This document shows, in pieces, positions 7,649 to 16,775 of a stretch of DNA of 43,641 nt. Under the pieces are notes generated by a model, which saw nothing but the letters and a program-made list of their open reading frames with translations, was not told the DNA's origin and made no database searches. The position numbers and the translations under genes are program-made. Origin of the DNA: Lentisphaerae bacterium GWF2_44_16 (GTDB lineage: Bacteria > Verrucomicrobiota > Lentisphaeria > Victivallales > GWF2-45-14); assembly GCA_001803225.1 (NCBI GenBank), contig MHBF01000016.1, forward strand, positions 28,311 through 71,951, read 5' to 3'. The number at the start of each line of letters is the position of its first letter. The stretch's first letter is position 1.

Positions 7649-9250
7649 TCAGAACTCGATTTTTTTCTTGTTGTACTCTTCGAGCTCTTTTCTGCGTCTT
7701 TCCTCTTTAATGCGCTGATTTTCCTTAATCATCAGAGACTTTGCTTCCTCTTTTATTCTGGGGTTTTCCTTGATAAGGCTGAACTCGGTGTAAGCAGTGC
7801 GTTCAGTGTTTATTTTTATAATTACAGTGCCCAGAGTAACTTTGCCGGTCCAGTGGAAAGCCTGCTCAAGAGGTATCTGTACGGCATTTTTCTTGTGTTC
7901 ATCTTCCGAAACGACCTCTCCCGTCTGCTCTGCCGCATCGACATCAACCTCCTTGCGGTTTTTCTCCATTTCCTCTTTCAGCTTCTTCTGTTCATCCGTC
8001 AGCCCGTAGCGTTCATTGAAAAGAGATGTAAGCCTCTGCATGGCCGTGTTGGAAACCAGCCTGAAATTAATTTCGACTTTATAAAAAAGTCCGGAAACAA
8101 AATAGAGGACAACTTTAGAAATAGGGCCTTTGCTGTATTCAAGAATAATTGAGTCGGGAGTAATTTTCTTTGAATATTCATCTTCTCCGGGTGAAGAACT
8201 TTTATCGCCTGAAGAAAAACTGTTCTCAGTGGAAAGAAGCATTTCAATTTCATCTTTTGTCATTCCCCAAAGGGCCATCTTATAGCCCTGGTCCGCGTCA
8301 ATACCGGCGCATGTGTTCGATATTTCAAGTATTCTTTTATCAATTTTCTGTTTGAGTTCCTCATAAGGGCTTTTTGCGGGTTCTGTTGTTTTTGCCGCGG
8401 GAGCTGTTTCAGGAGTGTTTTCGGCGATTTTGGCAGCTGGCGCGTCCTCGGCAGGGGCCTGCGCCGCTGCAATCTTCTGTTCAGGGGCTTTGGCTTCAGC
8501 AAGCTTTTTGATATCATCAGCATCCACAATGCTGGACATGTAAATCTCCGCGACTTTTCCAGGTGAGCGCCATTCCTTATATACAAATATATAACCGAGC
8601 TCCTCATTTCTCTTTAGCTGCTTTTCCTTCAGCTCTTTGTAAATCTCCGTCAGCCTTGCGCTTTTTTCGCTGAGATATCCACTGAACATATTGTCAATGA
8701 ATTCTTTTTTTCTCTGTTGATTATAGACCTTATCGAACTTTACCCTTGAGTCGGGAAGGAGATCAAATATTGGGATAAACTGTTCACCTACCTTTATACT
8801 GTTACCGCCATAGGTATAGAATATGCCGTCAACTGAATAGGTTTTCGTTCCCTGCTGAAAACGCACGGAAACATTATCCATTACATTGTGCATCGCGAAT
8901 TTTTTTTCGGCAACGGCTTGGGCTTTTTTTATTATCTGTTTGGTTGTTTCAGGATACTTTTTAGCGATGATAGCCCTAGCTTCATCGGCCAGCTCCTGAA
9001 CTGAACGAGTATCTGGTTTTTCCTTCGGCTCCAGAACAAAATCCTTTGACAGTTCCTTCAAAATTGCTTTTTTCACTTCTGGATCAGCTATATTGACACC
9101 CGAACTCCTGATTTTCTGTATTATACCGCATATTTTCTTGAAACGTGTATCCGAAGATTCCGGATTCTTTGAAAAAAGGGCAGGCACAGAACCCCCTGTC
9201 AGTATAAATGCGGAAAATACCGTCAATAAAAATTTGCTATTCTTTTTCAT
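7649..9250 (-). CDS. Exported protein of unknown function with Ala/Pro linker
   Basis: I chose the ATG at 9250 (533 residues) because it opens a signal peptide (MKKNSKFLLTVFSAFILTGG), while the longer frame from 9364 would begin inside a candidate promoter. After the leader there is a charged helical region. A globular segment (TYSVDGIFYTYGGNSIKVG) follows. At about residues 255-310 there is an Ala/Pro/Glu-rich linker (EDAPAAKIAENTPETAPAAK). A second globular domain (ALWGMTKDEIEMLL, VVLYFVSGLFYKVEI) comes next, and the tail is very basic and helical. The tail contains a near-tandem repeat, IKENPRIKEE and IKENQRIKEE. I do not recognise the family. It is probably periplasmic or envelope-bound. 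Confidence 0.75.
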   Translation of the reverse strand: MKKNSKFLLTVFSAFILTGGSVPALFSKNPESSDTRFKKICGIIQKIRSSGVNIADPEVKKAILKELSKDFVLEPKEKPDTRSVQELADEARAIIAKKYPETTKQIIKKAQAVAEKKFAMHNVMDNVSVRFQQGTKTYSVDGIFYTYGGNSIKVGEQFIPIFDLLPDSRVKFDKVYNQQRKKEFIDNMFSGYLSEKSARLTEIYKELKEKQLKRNEELGYIFVYKEWRSPGKVAEIYMSSIVDADDIKKLAEAKAPEQKIAAAQAPAEDAPAAKIAENTPETAPAAKTTEPAKSPYEELKQKIDKRILEISNTCAGIDADQGYKMALWGMTKDEIEMLLSTENSFSSGDKSSSPGEDEYSKKITPDSIILEYSKGPISKVVLYFVSGLFYKVEINFRLVSNTAMQRLTSLFNERYGLTDEQKKLKEEMEKNRKEVDVDAAEQTGEVVSEDEHKKNAVQIPLEQAFHWTGKVTLGTVIIKINTERTAYTEFSLIKENPRIKEEAKSLMIKENQRIKEERRRKELEEYNKKKIEF

Positions 9251-9310
9251 TAAGCCTAATTTATTTCCCGCCTGAAAAGCCTTGAAGCAGGACAGACAGG
9301 CAGTGTCGTT

Positions 9311-9335
9311 ATTTGTAACTGTAACCGTAACAAAT
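9311..9335. promoter_or_regulatory. Imperfect inverted repeat, possible operator
   Basis: ATTTGTAAC (9311-9319) and GTAACAAAT (9327-9335) form an inverted repeat with one mismatch in nine, and the centre adds a third GTAAC, giving three GTAAC copies spaced six bases apart. It sits just downstream of the candidate minus-strand -10 box, between divergent genes. Confidence 0.3.
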
Positions 9336-9343
9336 AGTGTATT

Positions 9344-9371
9344 AAGATAGCGGAATATGTCCACATGTCAA
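9344..9371 (-). promoter_or_regulatory. Candidate sigma70 promoter for the exported protein gene
   Basis: Minus strand TTGACA (9366-9371) and TATCTT (9344-9349) with a 16-base spacer. It gives an untranslated leader of nearly 90 bases before the ATG at 9250 and argues against any start upstream of that ATG. Confidence 0.5.
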
Positions 9372-9393
9372 TAATTATAAGCGTGTTATTTTA

Positions 9394-10356
9394 ATGAAAA
9401 AAGACAAAGTCAATTCTTATATATGCAGCATAAACGCGGACGCGGCCGCGAAGCTGGAGAAGATATTACAGGAGAGAGGCTGGGAGATGAACTCCCTCCA
9501 ACACGCTTTCTGGCGGGCCTCCAGAAACAAGACCAGCATAACCGCGTACAAGAGCGGCAAGTTGACCGTGCAAGGCAGAGACACAGGCGAATTCGTAATG
9601 TACATACTCGAACCTGAAATACTTGGCACGTTCAAATTTGGATATGAAAATATTGATCCGGAGAGCGGGAAAGAGATAGAATTTTCTCCTCATGCGGGGG
9701 TTGACGAAAGCGGAAAGGGAGATTTTTTCGGGCCTCTGGTCATATCGGCTGTTTTCGTGGACAAAGGCATGGAAAACAGTCTGAAAGACGCAGGAGTAAA
9801 AGACTCAAAAACAATAAAAAGTGAAAAGAAAATTATTCAGATATCCAAAGATATAAGAACTATAGTAAAAGGAAACTTTTCGGTAATACAAATAGGCCCT
9901 GAAGCATACAACCGGCTTTACGGCAGTTTCAGAAATCTGAACAGGCTCCTTGCCTGGGGACATGCCAGGGCCATTGAAAACATCCTCGAAAAGGCACCTC
10001 AATGCAACAGGGCCCTCTCCGATAAATTCGGAGACGAAAGACTCATTCAGAACGCGTTGCTCGAAAAAGGCCGTAAGATAAAACTTGAACAGCAGACAAA
10101 GGCGGAAAGCGACATCGCGGTCGCCGCCGCATCCATACTGGCCCGCGAAATGTTCCTGAACAGAATGAGAAAACTCAGCCTCGATTATCAGATGGAAATA
10201 CCGAGGGGCGCCGGAGAGGCTGTTGACAAAGCCGCCGCGGAGCTTGTAGCAAAGTATGGAATCGAAGTCCTAGGAAAAATAGCGAAAACTCATTTCCGCA
10301 CTGCCTCAAAATTCACAGCCCCCGAAAATGAGCTGCCTCTGGATAGATTCGAGTAA
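9394..10356 (+). CDS. rnhC: Ribonuclease HIII
   Basis: The 320-residue product has the HIII layout: an N-terminal TBP-like substrate-binding domain (about residues 1-85) and an RNase H catalytic domain. The signature GVDESGKGDFFGPLV carries D104, E105 and the flanking GKGD. Further acidic residues are D210 (ALSDKFGD) and D240 (AESDIAVAAASILAR), in the positions expected for the family's active-site quartet. The N-terminal extension distinguishes HIII from HII. It cleaves RNA in RNA/DNA hybrids in the cytoplasm. Length is typical for the family (about 300-320). It is divergent from the exported protein gene and stands alone before the methyl-cycle operon. Confidence 0.93.
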   Translation: MKKDKVNSYICSINADAAAKLEKILQERGWEMNSLQHAFWRASRNKTSITAYKSGKLTVQGRDTGEFVMYILEPEILGTFKFGYENIDPESGKEIEFSPHAGVDESGKGDFFGPLVISAVFVDKGMENSLKDAGVKDSKTIKSEKKIIQISKDIRTIVKGNFSVIQIGPEAYNRLYGSFRNLNRLLAWGHARAIENILEKAPQCNRALSDKFGDERLIQNALLEKGRKIKLEQQTKAESDIAVAAASILAREMFLNRMRKLSLDYQMEIPRGAGEAVDKAAAELVAKYGIEVLGKIAKTHFRTASKFTAPENELPLDRFE

Positions 10357-10383
10357 AATTTTTCAGGATTTTCTTTTTAAAAC

Positions 10384-10412
10384 TTGCATTGTCTCTGTTT
10401 TTTATCTAATTT
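10384..10412 (+). promoter_or_regulatory. Candidate promoter of metK operon
   Basis: TTGCAT (10384-10389) and TAATTT (10407-10412) with a 17-base spacer, about 65 bases before the metK ATG, which has a clear AAGGAG site. The leader is too short and lacks the conserved helices for a SAM riboswitch. Confidence 0.4.
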
Positions 10413-10476
10413 ACTCGTTTGCTGAAACATAAAATTTTAATAAAAATAATTACTAAGTAAAAAAGGAGTTTATAAA

Positions 10477-11682
10477 ATGAGCAAAATCCACGCGGAACAT
10501 GTTTTCACATCTGAATCAGTATCAGAAGGGCATCCTGATAAAGTTTGCGATCAGATCTCTGACGCAATGCTTGACGCCTGCCTGGCGCAGGACCCTGAAA
10601 GCAGAGTTGCCTGTGAAACACTTGTTACAACAGACCTTATTGTCGTTTCAGGCGAAATCACAACGAAGGCAAAACCGGACTGGGATGCCATAGCCCGGAA
10701 AGTTGTCGCGGAAATAGGCTACACCGACAAAAATATCGGTTTTTCAGCAGAAGACTGCAAAGTCATGATGTGCATACACAGCCAGTCACCTGACATTTCA
10801 CAGGGCGTTACAGCCGGGGCCGGGCTCCACAAGGAACAGGGTGCCGGAGACCAGGGAATGATGTTCGGCTTCGCTTCAAACGAAACAAAAGAACTCATGC
10901 CCGCTCCTATAATGTACGCTCACAAGATTGTGGAAGAACTCGCACATCTCCGTAAATCACAGCCTAAAAAATATAAATTTCTCAGGCCTGACGCAAAAAG
11001 CCAGGTCTCAATCCGCTACAAAGGCGGAAAGCCTGTCAGAGTTGAAACAATTGTAGTTTCACACCAGCATACGCCCGATATGAAAAGAGAACAGCTCCTG
11101 GCGCTTGTAAAAGCAGTCTCCAAAAAAGTTATTCCGGCATCTCTTATGAAAGGCAATATCGCCTATCATGTGAATCCGACCGGCAGCTTTGTTGTAGGCG
11201 GTCCCAATGGAGACACCGGACTTACAGGACGCAAAATCATAGTTGACACCTACGGCGGCGTAGGTTCACACGGCGGCGGCGCTTTCTCAGGCAAAGACCC
11301 GTCCAAGGTTGACCGTTCCGCCGCTTACATGGGCAGGTATATCGCTAAAAATATAGTAGCCTCCGGTCTCGCCGAAAAATGCGAAGTCCAGCTTGCATAC
11401 GCCATCGGTATAGCACAGCCACTCAGCATCAACGCAGACACTTACAGCACAGGAATCCTTGAAGACGACGCAATGCTAGAACACATCATACGCGATGTAT
11501 TCGATATGACCCCGGCCGGCATCATAAAAACCCTCGGTCTCAAAAATCCGTCTAAAAACGGATGGAGTTACAGAAATACGGCAGCATACGGTCACTTCGG
11601 GCGCGAAGGTTTCCCATGGGAAAAAACAGACAAGACAGCGCAGCTCAAGAAAGCGTCCGCTAAATATCTTAAAAAGAAATAA
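10477..11682 (+). CDS. metK: S-adenosylmethionine synthetase
   Basis: The 401-residue protein is MetK by its hallmark segments: [21 protein letters not shown] at the N-terminus (with the ATP-binding His and Asp), the [12 protein letters not shown] loop, and the [19 protein letters not shown] phosphate-binding motif. It makes SAM from methionine and ATP in the cytoplasm. Length is slightly above the usual 380-400. It is the first gene of a three-gene unit with a PfkB kinase (8-base gap) and ahcY (20-base gap), so the operon covers making SAM and clearing SAH. Confidence 0.97.
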   Translation: MSKIHAEHVFTSESVSEGHPDKVCDQISDAMLDACLAQDPESRVACETLVTTDLIVVSGEITTKAKPDWDAIARKVVAEIGYTDKNIGFSAEDCKVMMCIHSQSPDISQGVTAGAGLHKEQGAGDQGMMFGFASNETKELMPAPIMYAHKIVEELAHLRKSQPKKYKFLRPDAKSQVSIRYKGGKPVRVETIVVSHQHTPDMKREQLLALVKAVSKKVIPASLMKGNIAYHVNPTGSFVVGGPNGDTGLTGRKIIVDTYGGVGSHGGGAFSGKDPSKVDRSAAYMGRYIAKNIVASGLAEKCEVQLAYAIGIAQPLSINADTYSTGILEDDAMLEHIIRDVFDMTPAGIIKTLGLKNPSKNGWSYRNTAAYGHFGREGFPWEKTDKTAQLKKASAKYLKKK

Positions 11683-11690
11683 GGTGTTTA

Positions 11691-12683
11691 ATGCCCGGAA
11701 AAGCTGTTAAGATATTAGCCGCCGGTTCGCCGATACTTGATATTCTCGTAAATGTTGATGACGCGTTTATCCAAAGCATCGGCGGCAGCAAAGGCGGAAT
11801 GGAACTTGTCAGTTCCGAACGCCTTGAAGATATACTCTCCCGGGTAAAAACCGGAAAGACTAAAGCTCCCGGCGGTTCGGCTGGAAATACCATATTCGGC
11901 CTCGCTAAACTTGGCCTGCCTGTTTCCTTTCTCGGAAAGATAGGCAGAGATGAAGACGGCGATTTCTATAAAAACCGCCTTTCTTCCCTGAACGGCGATA
12001 TATGCAGTTTCAGGTACGCAGACAACATTCATACCGGCCGCTGCCTCAGCCTGGTTACACCAGACTCCGAAAGAACAATGCGGACAGACCTCGGCGCGGC
12101 CGCAATGCTCGGCCCCGACGAAATAAATGAAAGCGACTTCTCCGGTATTTCCCATGTCCATGTGGAAGGCTATATGCTTTACGCTGAACCTCTCTGCATG
12201 AAAGTACTGAGCGAAGCTAAAAAAGCAGGCGCGACTGTAAGCCTGGACCTCGCGTCGTTTGAGGTAGTGAGAAATAAAAAAAGCATTCTGCCTGAACTCC
12301 TGAAAAATTACATTGACATAATTTTTGCGAACGAAGACGAGGCAGGGGAATTCAGCGGCAGTTCCTCCCCTGAAGAAGCGTTGAAACTTCTCTCGGATTA
12401 CAGCCACACCGTCGCCGTAAAGCTCGGCAAAAAAGGCGCTCTCCTGAAGAGTGGAAATTCCAGCGCCAAAGTAAATGCCGAACTAGTGAAAGCCGTTGAT
12501 ACGACAGGCGCGGGTGATTTGTGGCAGACAGGTTTTCTCTACGGCTTCCTTCAGGGAATGCCGCTTGAAGTCTGTGGAAAAATAGGCTCAATTCTCGGCG
12601 CGGAAGTCGTTCAGGTCATGGGAGCTGAAATACCCGATGAAAGATGGAACGCCATATTCGGTAGATTAAAACAAATAAAATAA
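11691..12683 (+). CDS. PfkB-family kinase, likely adenosine kinase
   Basis: The 330-residue ribokinase-fold protein has the PfkB N-terminal glycine-rich motif (APGGSAGNTIFGLAKLG) and the C-terminal signature DTTGAGDLWQTGFLYG, where D276 is the catalytic base and GAGD forms the anion hole. A conserved NEDEAGEF segment is also present. PfkB members phosphorylate sugars or nucleosides. Its place between metK and ahcY points to adenosine kinase, which removes the adenosine released by SAH hydrolase and so pulls that reversible reaction forward. The substrate is inferred from context; a ribokinase-like sugar specificity cannot be excluded. Confidence 0.85.
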   Translation: MPGKAVKILAAGSPILDILVNVDDAFIQSIGGSKGGMELVSSERLEDILSRVKTGKTKAPGGSAGNTIFGLAKLGLPVSFLGKIGRDEDGDFYKNRLSSLNGDICSFRYADNIHTGRCLSLVTPDSERTMRTDLGAAAMLGPDEINESDFSGISHVHVEGYMLYAEPLCMKVLSEAKKAGATVSLDLASFEVVRNKKSILPELLKNYIDIIFANEDEAGEFSGSSSPEEALKLLSDYSHTVAVKLGKKGALLKSGNSSAKVNAELVKAVDTTGAGDLWQTGFLYGFLQGMPLEVCGKIGSILGAEVVQVMGAEIPDERWNAIFGRLKQIK

Positions 12684-12703
12684 TATAAAAGAGGAAAAAA
12701 ACT

Positions 12704-14098
12704 ATGGATTACAAGGTTGCTGATATTTCGCTCGCGGATTTCGGGCGCAAGGAAATCGACATCGCTGAAAAGGAAATGCCCGGTCTGATGGCGACAAGGG
12801 AAAAATACGGCAAAAAGAAACCGCTGAAGGGCAAAAGGATAATGGGCAGCCTTCACATGACAATCCAGACTGCCGTCCTCATTGAAACCCTCGTGAAGCT
12901 CGGCGCCGATGTCCGCTGGTGCAGCTGCAATATATTTTCAACTCAGGACCATGCCGCCGCCGCTATAGCCAAAGCGGGAATACCTGTTTTCGCATGGAAA
13001 GGCGAAACTCTTGAAGAATACTGGTGGTGCACTCGTGAAGCGATCACTTTTCCCGGAGGCAAAGGCCCTAATCTGATAGTAGATGACGGCGGAGATTCGA
13101 CTCTGATGATACACAGAGGCTATGAAGCTGAAAAGAATCCCTCTATTCTCAATAAGAAAGCAACTACCGAAGACGAAATTGAATTGAATAAAATCCTTAA
13201 GAAAATTCTCAAGGAAGAACCGGGAAAATGGAAGAAAACCGTTGCTGAATGGGAAGGCGTATCGGAAGAGACAACAACCGGAGTACATCGCCTTTATCAG
13301 ATGATGGAAGCCGGAGAACTCCTTGTCCCCGCAATCAATGTGAACGATTCTGTTACAAAATCAAAATTTGACAATCTCTACGGATGCCGCGAATCTCTTT
13401 CGGACGGTATAAAAAGGGCCACAGACGTAATGGTCGCCGGCAAAGTCGCGGTAGTCTGCGGTTACGGAGATGTGGGAAAAGGTTCAGCCCAATCCCTGAG
13501 CGCTTTCGGCGCAAGAGTTATCATAACGGAAATAGATCCGATATGCGCGCTTCAGGCAGCGATGGCAGGCTATCAGGTTACCACACTTGAAGACGCGTTG
13601 TCCGAAGGCGATATCTATGTCACCACAACAGGCAATTGCGAAATCATCACCGCCGAACACATGTCAAAAATGAAAGACCAGGCCATAGTATGCAACATAG
13701 GCCATTTTGACAATGAAATCCAAGTCGGAAAACTCCAGGCCATTAAAGGAATCAAAAGAATCAACATCAAGCCTCAGGTGGACAAATACGTCTTTCCTGA
13801 CGGACACGCGATATTCCTTCTCGCCGAAGGCCGCCTCGTGAATCTCGGTTGCGCTACAGGGCATCCCAGCTTTGTTATGAGCAATTCATTCACGAATCAG
13901 ACCCTCGCGCAAATCGATCTGGTACTTAACCCGAAAAAACCGGGTGTTTACCGTCTTGAAAAGAAACTTGACGAGGAAGTCGCCCGCCTTCACCTTGAAA
14001 AACTCGGCATAAAGCTTACAAAACTTTCCAAGAAACAGGCCGACTACATAGGCGTCCCCGTGGACGGCCCCTACAAGCCTGAACATTACAGATATTGA
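12704..14098 (+). CDS. ahcY: S-adenosylhomocysteine hydrolase
   Basis: The 464-residue product matches SAHH along its length: [21 protein letters not shown] and [16 protein letters not shown] at the N-terminus, [20 protein letters not shown] with the catalytic Lys and Asp, the NAD-binding [16 protein letters not shown] (from about residue 250), and the family's C-terminal PYKPEHYRY, whose Lys and Tyr reach into the partner subunit's NAD site. It splits SAH to adenosine and homocysteine. Last gene of the metK operon, with a terminator directly behind it. Confidence 0.97.
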   Translation: MDYKVADISLADFGRKEIDIAEKEMPGLMATREKYGKKKPLKGKRIMGSLHMTIQTAVLIETLVKLGADVRWCSCNIFSTQDHAAAAIAKAGIPVFAWKGETLEEYWWCTREAITFPGGKGPNLIVDDGGDSTLMIHRGYEAEKNPSILNKKATTEDEIELNKILKKILKEEPGKWKKTVAEWEGVSEETTTGVHRLYQMMEAGELLVPAINVNDSVTKSKFDNLYGCRESLSDGIKRATDVMVAGKVAVVCGYGDVGKGSAQSLSAFGARVIITEIDPICALQAAMAGYQVTTLEDALSEGDIYVTTTGNCEIITAEHMSKMKDQAIVCNIGHFDNEIQVGKLQAIKGIKRINIKPQVDKYVFPDGHAIFLLAEGRLVNLGCATGHPSFVMSNSFTNQTLAQIDLVLNPKKPGVYRLEKKLDEEVARLHLEKLGIKLTKLSKKQADYIGVPVDGPYKPEHYRY

Positions 14099-14112
14099 GA
14101 AAATGAAGAAAT

Positions 14113-14138
14113 GGGAAACGAAAGTTTCCCTTTTTTTT
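14113..14138 (+). terminator. Rho-independent terminator of the metK-ahcY operon
   Basis: GGGAAAC (14113-14119), a GAAA tetraloop and GTTTCCC (14124-14130) make a perfect 7-bp stem followed by eight T residues. It lies 14 bases after the ahcY stop and 16 bases before the convergent TadG-like gene's end. Confidence 0.93.
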
Positions 14139-14154
14139 ACATTAGATACCACCA

Positions 14155-16116
14155 TTAATGCAATACGGAAGGGCCGGCGCGGGGACCCGGGCCGGTACCA
14201 GTCCAGTCATCACAATGGTCTTCATTGTAATCATCTGGCGTGTATCCGGTAATTAAGGTCGGATTATATGGATCACCATAAATAGGTTGATGACCGATAT
14301 TGGTTTCCAGCCAGTTTATCCCCTGCTGACGCCATGAAACATCGTTCAACTTGAGAAGCGCCGCATGATAATAGGCAAACCATCCGGAATTCCAATGAGC
14401 CGAATATGCAGAACTCATAAGGCCGGGCATATTGTCCAAACTGTCTGTAGTACCCAAAGTCGGCAGGTATTCCGTCAAGAACGCATACCATTTGTAGTCA
14501 AACGGGTCAAAGCCGCCCGGATCTTCCAATGCTACAGGTATAAGAGCGGCGCGTTCAAAACAAGGCAGCACCATCCTTGAAGAATTGGGTGTCAAATAAG
14601 TGCCGCTGTCCGTCTGTAAACGTCCAAATGGTTTCGCCAAAGCTGACGAAACCACGTCATTAAGCCCTGTCCTCATTTGTTTTTCAGCGCTCTTCAGACG
14701 TGCGGCATATGTGTTTATTTTTGTCCCGTAAGCGTCTGAGCCGCCAAAAGCCACACCGCCGCTTTCTCCTTCGGATGAAGGGGCCGCGTCTCCTACATAT
14801 TTGCCAGCCAGATCAGATCTGCTTTTATCTTCGCCGAGTTCGCTGAGCTTACGCCAGTTGCCGGAGAGGGAAACAGGCGATACACGGGCTGTCATTTTGG
14901 AAACCGCGCCATAATATCTGTATTCATCTTTTATCTGGGGATAAAGGTAAACATCCCATGTAGAGGACATATCTCCATAGGAATACCAGTTAGAGCTGTA
15001 TATCGCCCATGTTATATAAGGTAGCGGATTGAATTTTAAATCGGTATCAGCAGGATTTACCACCATATTTCCATCTGAATCTATTATATAAGGGTTCTGA
15101 TTGTCAAAATCCGTACGAAGAGGCGTATAGCTTTTGTCAGAAGCGTATGTTGCGAGGACACCATCGTCCTGGGCACTGCTGTAAGGAGATGAACCTGTTG
15201 TATAATCTATATTGATGGGAAGATACTCCGATTCTTCTGGAAATGACGTTGTATCAGTAAGCAACTGTATTTCACCCCACCAGTTTGTACTGCTGTAGCT
15301 CATTCTCAGAAGATCTCTGATGTAACACCAGTAATTGGCGGTTATAGCGGCATAAATATTTCTGTCTGTCAGGTAACCGATAAAATCAGGCGGATCACTG
15401 GTGAGGCTGGGTGCTCCAAAATATTGAGTATTAGGAGCTACGGCAATCCCCTTGGCAGTACTGCCCATCTCGTCATAAGCGAGAATATCTGCAAGCATAG
15501 TTATGTATGGAATACGCCAGGAATACGCCAATCTGCCGGCATCCAAGTCGTCCTGAGTCCTTGCTGGAATATATTGATTTAAGACATCGTCACCATATAT
15601 TCCATCATTAATAACCCGTGCCAGATGATTTGAAAACACTGTGCCGTATTCAGCATTGTAATTCAAGCCGTTATTTTTAGCGGCAAGCTGGGCGGCTCCG
15701 AGACCGATAAGCGGCCCTACGAAGGATACTCTCGCCTGCATTTCGGTAAGAAGATCGGAAGATTTTCGCAAATCCGAAAGTTCCTGATAAATTCTAGCCA
15801 GGTCTGGATTACTGATATCTTCAACCTGTATGAAATTGGAGGGATATGTGTATACAGGCTGGATATCGCTTATCAGAACGGTACAGGCTTTAATAATGTT
15901 CAGTTCGCCTATTATGTTCAAGCTGTATTTCTGCCAATTCGCAGCAGTAAGCGCGGCAGAATCAACGGCATTGAAAGCTTTTATCTTTATCCTTATTATG
16001 TTCTGCAGATCAAAAAGAAACACTATCGCAAAGACAAGTATGATCATAGCCAGTACCGAAAGTATAAGCGTCTGACCACTTTCTTGTTTTCTGTCTCTTT
16101 CTCTTAGTTTTCTCAT
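14155..16116 (-). CDS. TadG-like pilus-assembly/secreted membrane protein
   Basis: The 653-residue product begins with a basic stretch and a prepilin-like SGQTLILSVLAMIILVF hydrophobic segment (about residues 13-37), followed by IKIKAFNAVDSAALTAANW, which closely resembles the TadG N-terminal region in which a single helix precedes an extracytoplasmic domain. The rest is a large, Tyr/Ser/Asp-rich globular domain without a recognisable von Willebrand motif. Position +5 after the possible Gly-Gln cleavage site is Leu instead of Glu, so it is probably not processed like the pilins. It is last in the minus-strand pilus set, 12 bases after the TadE-like gene. The role is likely a minor or tip pilus component. 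Confidence 0.72.
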   Translation of the reverse strand: MRKLRERDRKQESGQTLILSVLAMIILVFAIVFLFDLQNIIRIKIKAFNAVDSAALTAANWQKYSLNIIGELNIIKACTVLISDIQPVYTYPSNFIQVEDISNPDLARIYQELSDLRKSSDLLTEMQARVSFVGPLIGLGAAQLAAKNNGLNYNAEYGTVFSNHLARVINDGIYGDDVLNQYIPARTQDDLDAGRLAYSWRIPYITMLADILAYDEMGSTAKGIAVAPNTQYFGAPSLTSDPPDFIGYLTDRNIYAAITANYWCYIRDLLRMSYSSTNWWGEIQLLTDTTSFPEESEYLPINIDYTTGSSPYSSAQDDGVLATYASDKSYTPLRTDFDNQNPYIIDSDGNMVVNPADTDLKFNPLPYITWAIYSSNWYSYGDMSSTWDVYLYPQIKDEYRYYGAVSKMTARVSPVSLSGNWRKLSELGEDKSRSDLAGKYVGDAAPSSEGESGGVAFGGSDAYGTKINTYAARLKSAEKQMRTGLNDVVSSALAKPFGRLQTDSGTYLTPNSSRMVLPCFERAALIPVALEDPGGFDPFDYKWYAFLTEYLPTLGTTDSLDNMPGLMSSAYSAHWNSGWFAYYHAALLKLNDVSWRQQGINWLETNIGHQPIYGDPYNPTLITGYTPDDYNEDHCDDWTGTGPGPRAGPSVLH

Positions 16117-16128
16117 AATAACATCACT

Positions 16129-16680
16129 TTATTCGCTGAGATAAAAACTCTCATAATTCATTACACTTCCAGTTGCCTGAATGTCCACATTTTCACTCTC
16201 CGTAAAAGCTCCCCTCATCGGAAAATCCATTGGATAATTATTAAAGCCGACCCTGCTTTCAACCGTATTAACTCCCTCTGCAACATTGATTCCGAGAGAT
16301 GTATCGCTGTCGTTATTGGCAGTTTCCCAATATTCATATTCAATTTCCCGTACCCCCATTAAGTATTCCTGTATTCTTATATACTCAGCGGCAAACTGGC
16401 TCAAGGGATTTTCATCATATCCTCCGTCATTTGTAATCAGATCTCCCGATGCGCCAATGGCGGCAACCCGCGCATTTCTATTGACAAGATAACTCGCGAA
16501 ACCCACTGAACGGGAACGCGCAGAGGAAAAAGCGGCATAATTCGTAAACATCTGTGCCACTGAGATATAAAAAATCTGAAGGAGGGAAAAAAGGATAAGA
16601 CAGACAAGCAACATGCACATCACGGCTTCAACGATAGACTGGCCTTTTTCGTTTTTCCGTGATAAAACACTCGCTTTCAT
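16129..16680 (-). CDS. TadE-like minor pilin
   Basis: The 183-residue protein carries a class IVb prepilin-like leader: EKG followed by QSIVEAVMCMLLVCLILFSLL, with Glu at +5 after the Gly, then a TadE-type SVAQMFTNYAAFSSARSRSVG stretch. TadE proteins are pseudopilins processed by a Tad prepilin peptidase and needed for Flp-type fibre assembly. It sits between the pilins and the TadG-like gene in the same direction. A strong hairpin lies upstream, between it and the 80-residue pilin, and may reduce its expression relative to the pilin. Confidence 0.82.
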   Translation of the reverse strand: MKASVLSRKNEKGQSIVEAVMCMLLVCLILFSLLQIFYISVAQMFTNYAAFSSARSRSVGFASYLVNRNARVAAIGASGDLITNDGGYDENPLSQFAAEYIRIQEYLMGVREIEYEYWETANNDSDTSLGINVAEGVNTVESRVGFNNYPMDFPMRGAFTESENVDIQATGSVMNYESFYLSE

Positions 16681-16716
16681 TGGAGTTCATCCGCTTTTAA
16701 AAGATTAGGAGATTCC

Positions 16717-16745
16717 ATGCGGAAAACAGAAACTGTTTTCCGCAT
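16717..16745 (-). repeat. Perfect 13-bp inverted repeat between pilin and tadE-like genes
   Basis: ATGCGGAAAACAG (16717-16729), loop AAA, and CTGTTTTCCGCAT (16733-16745) are perfectly complementary. In the minus-strand transcript it forms a very stable hairpin about 30 bases after the pilin stop and 36 bases before the tadE-like start. No U tract follows, so it looks like an mRNA-stabilising or processing hairpin more than a simple terminator. Confidence 0.8.
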
Positions 16746-16775
16746 AAGAATAACACTTCGGACAAAGTAGAGGAC

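Noticed and set aside
7639..7652. CTGAG-GAAA-CTCAG small hairpin followed by a T-rich stretch
   Set aside because: Only 5 bp of stem, and the T run begins eight bases after it and overlaps the end of a convergent gene; too weak to call a terminator.
10357..10476. Possible SAM or SAH riboswitch before metK
   Set aside because: The leader is about 120 bases, AT-rich and shows no conserved paired elements; a promoter and ribosome site explain it.
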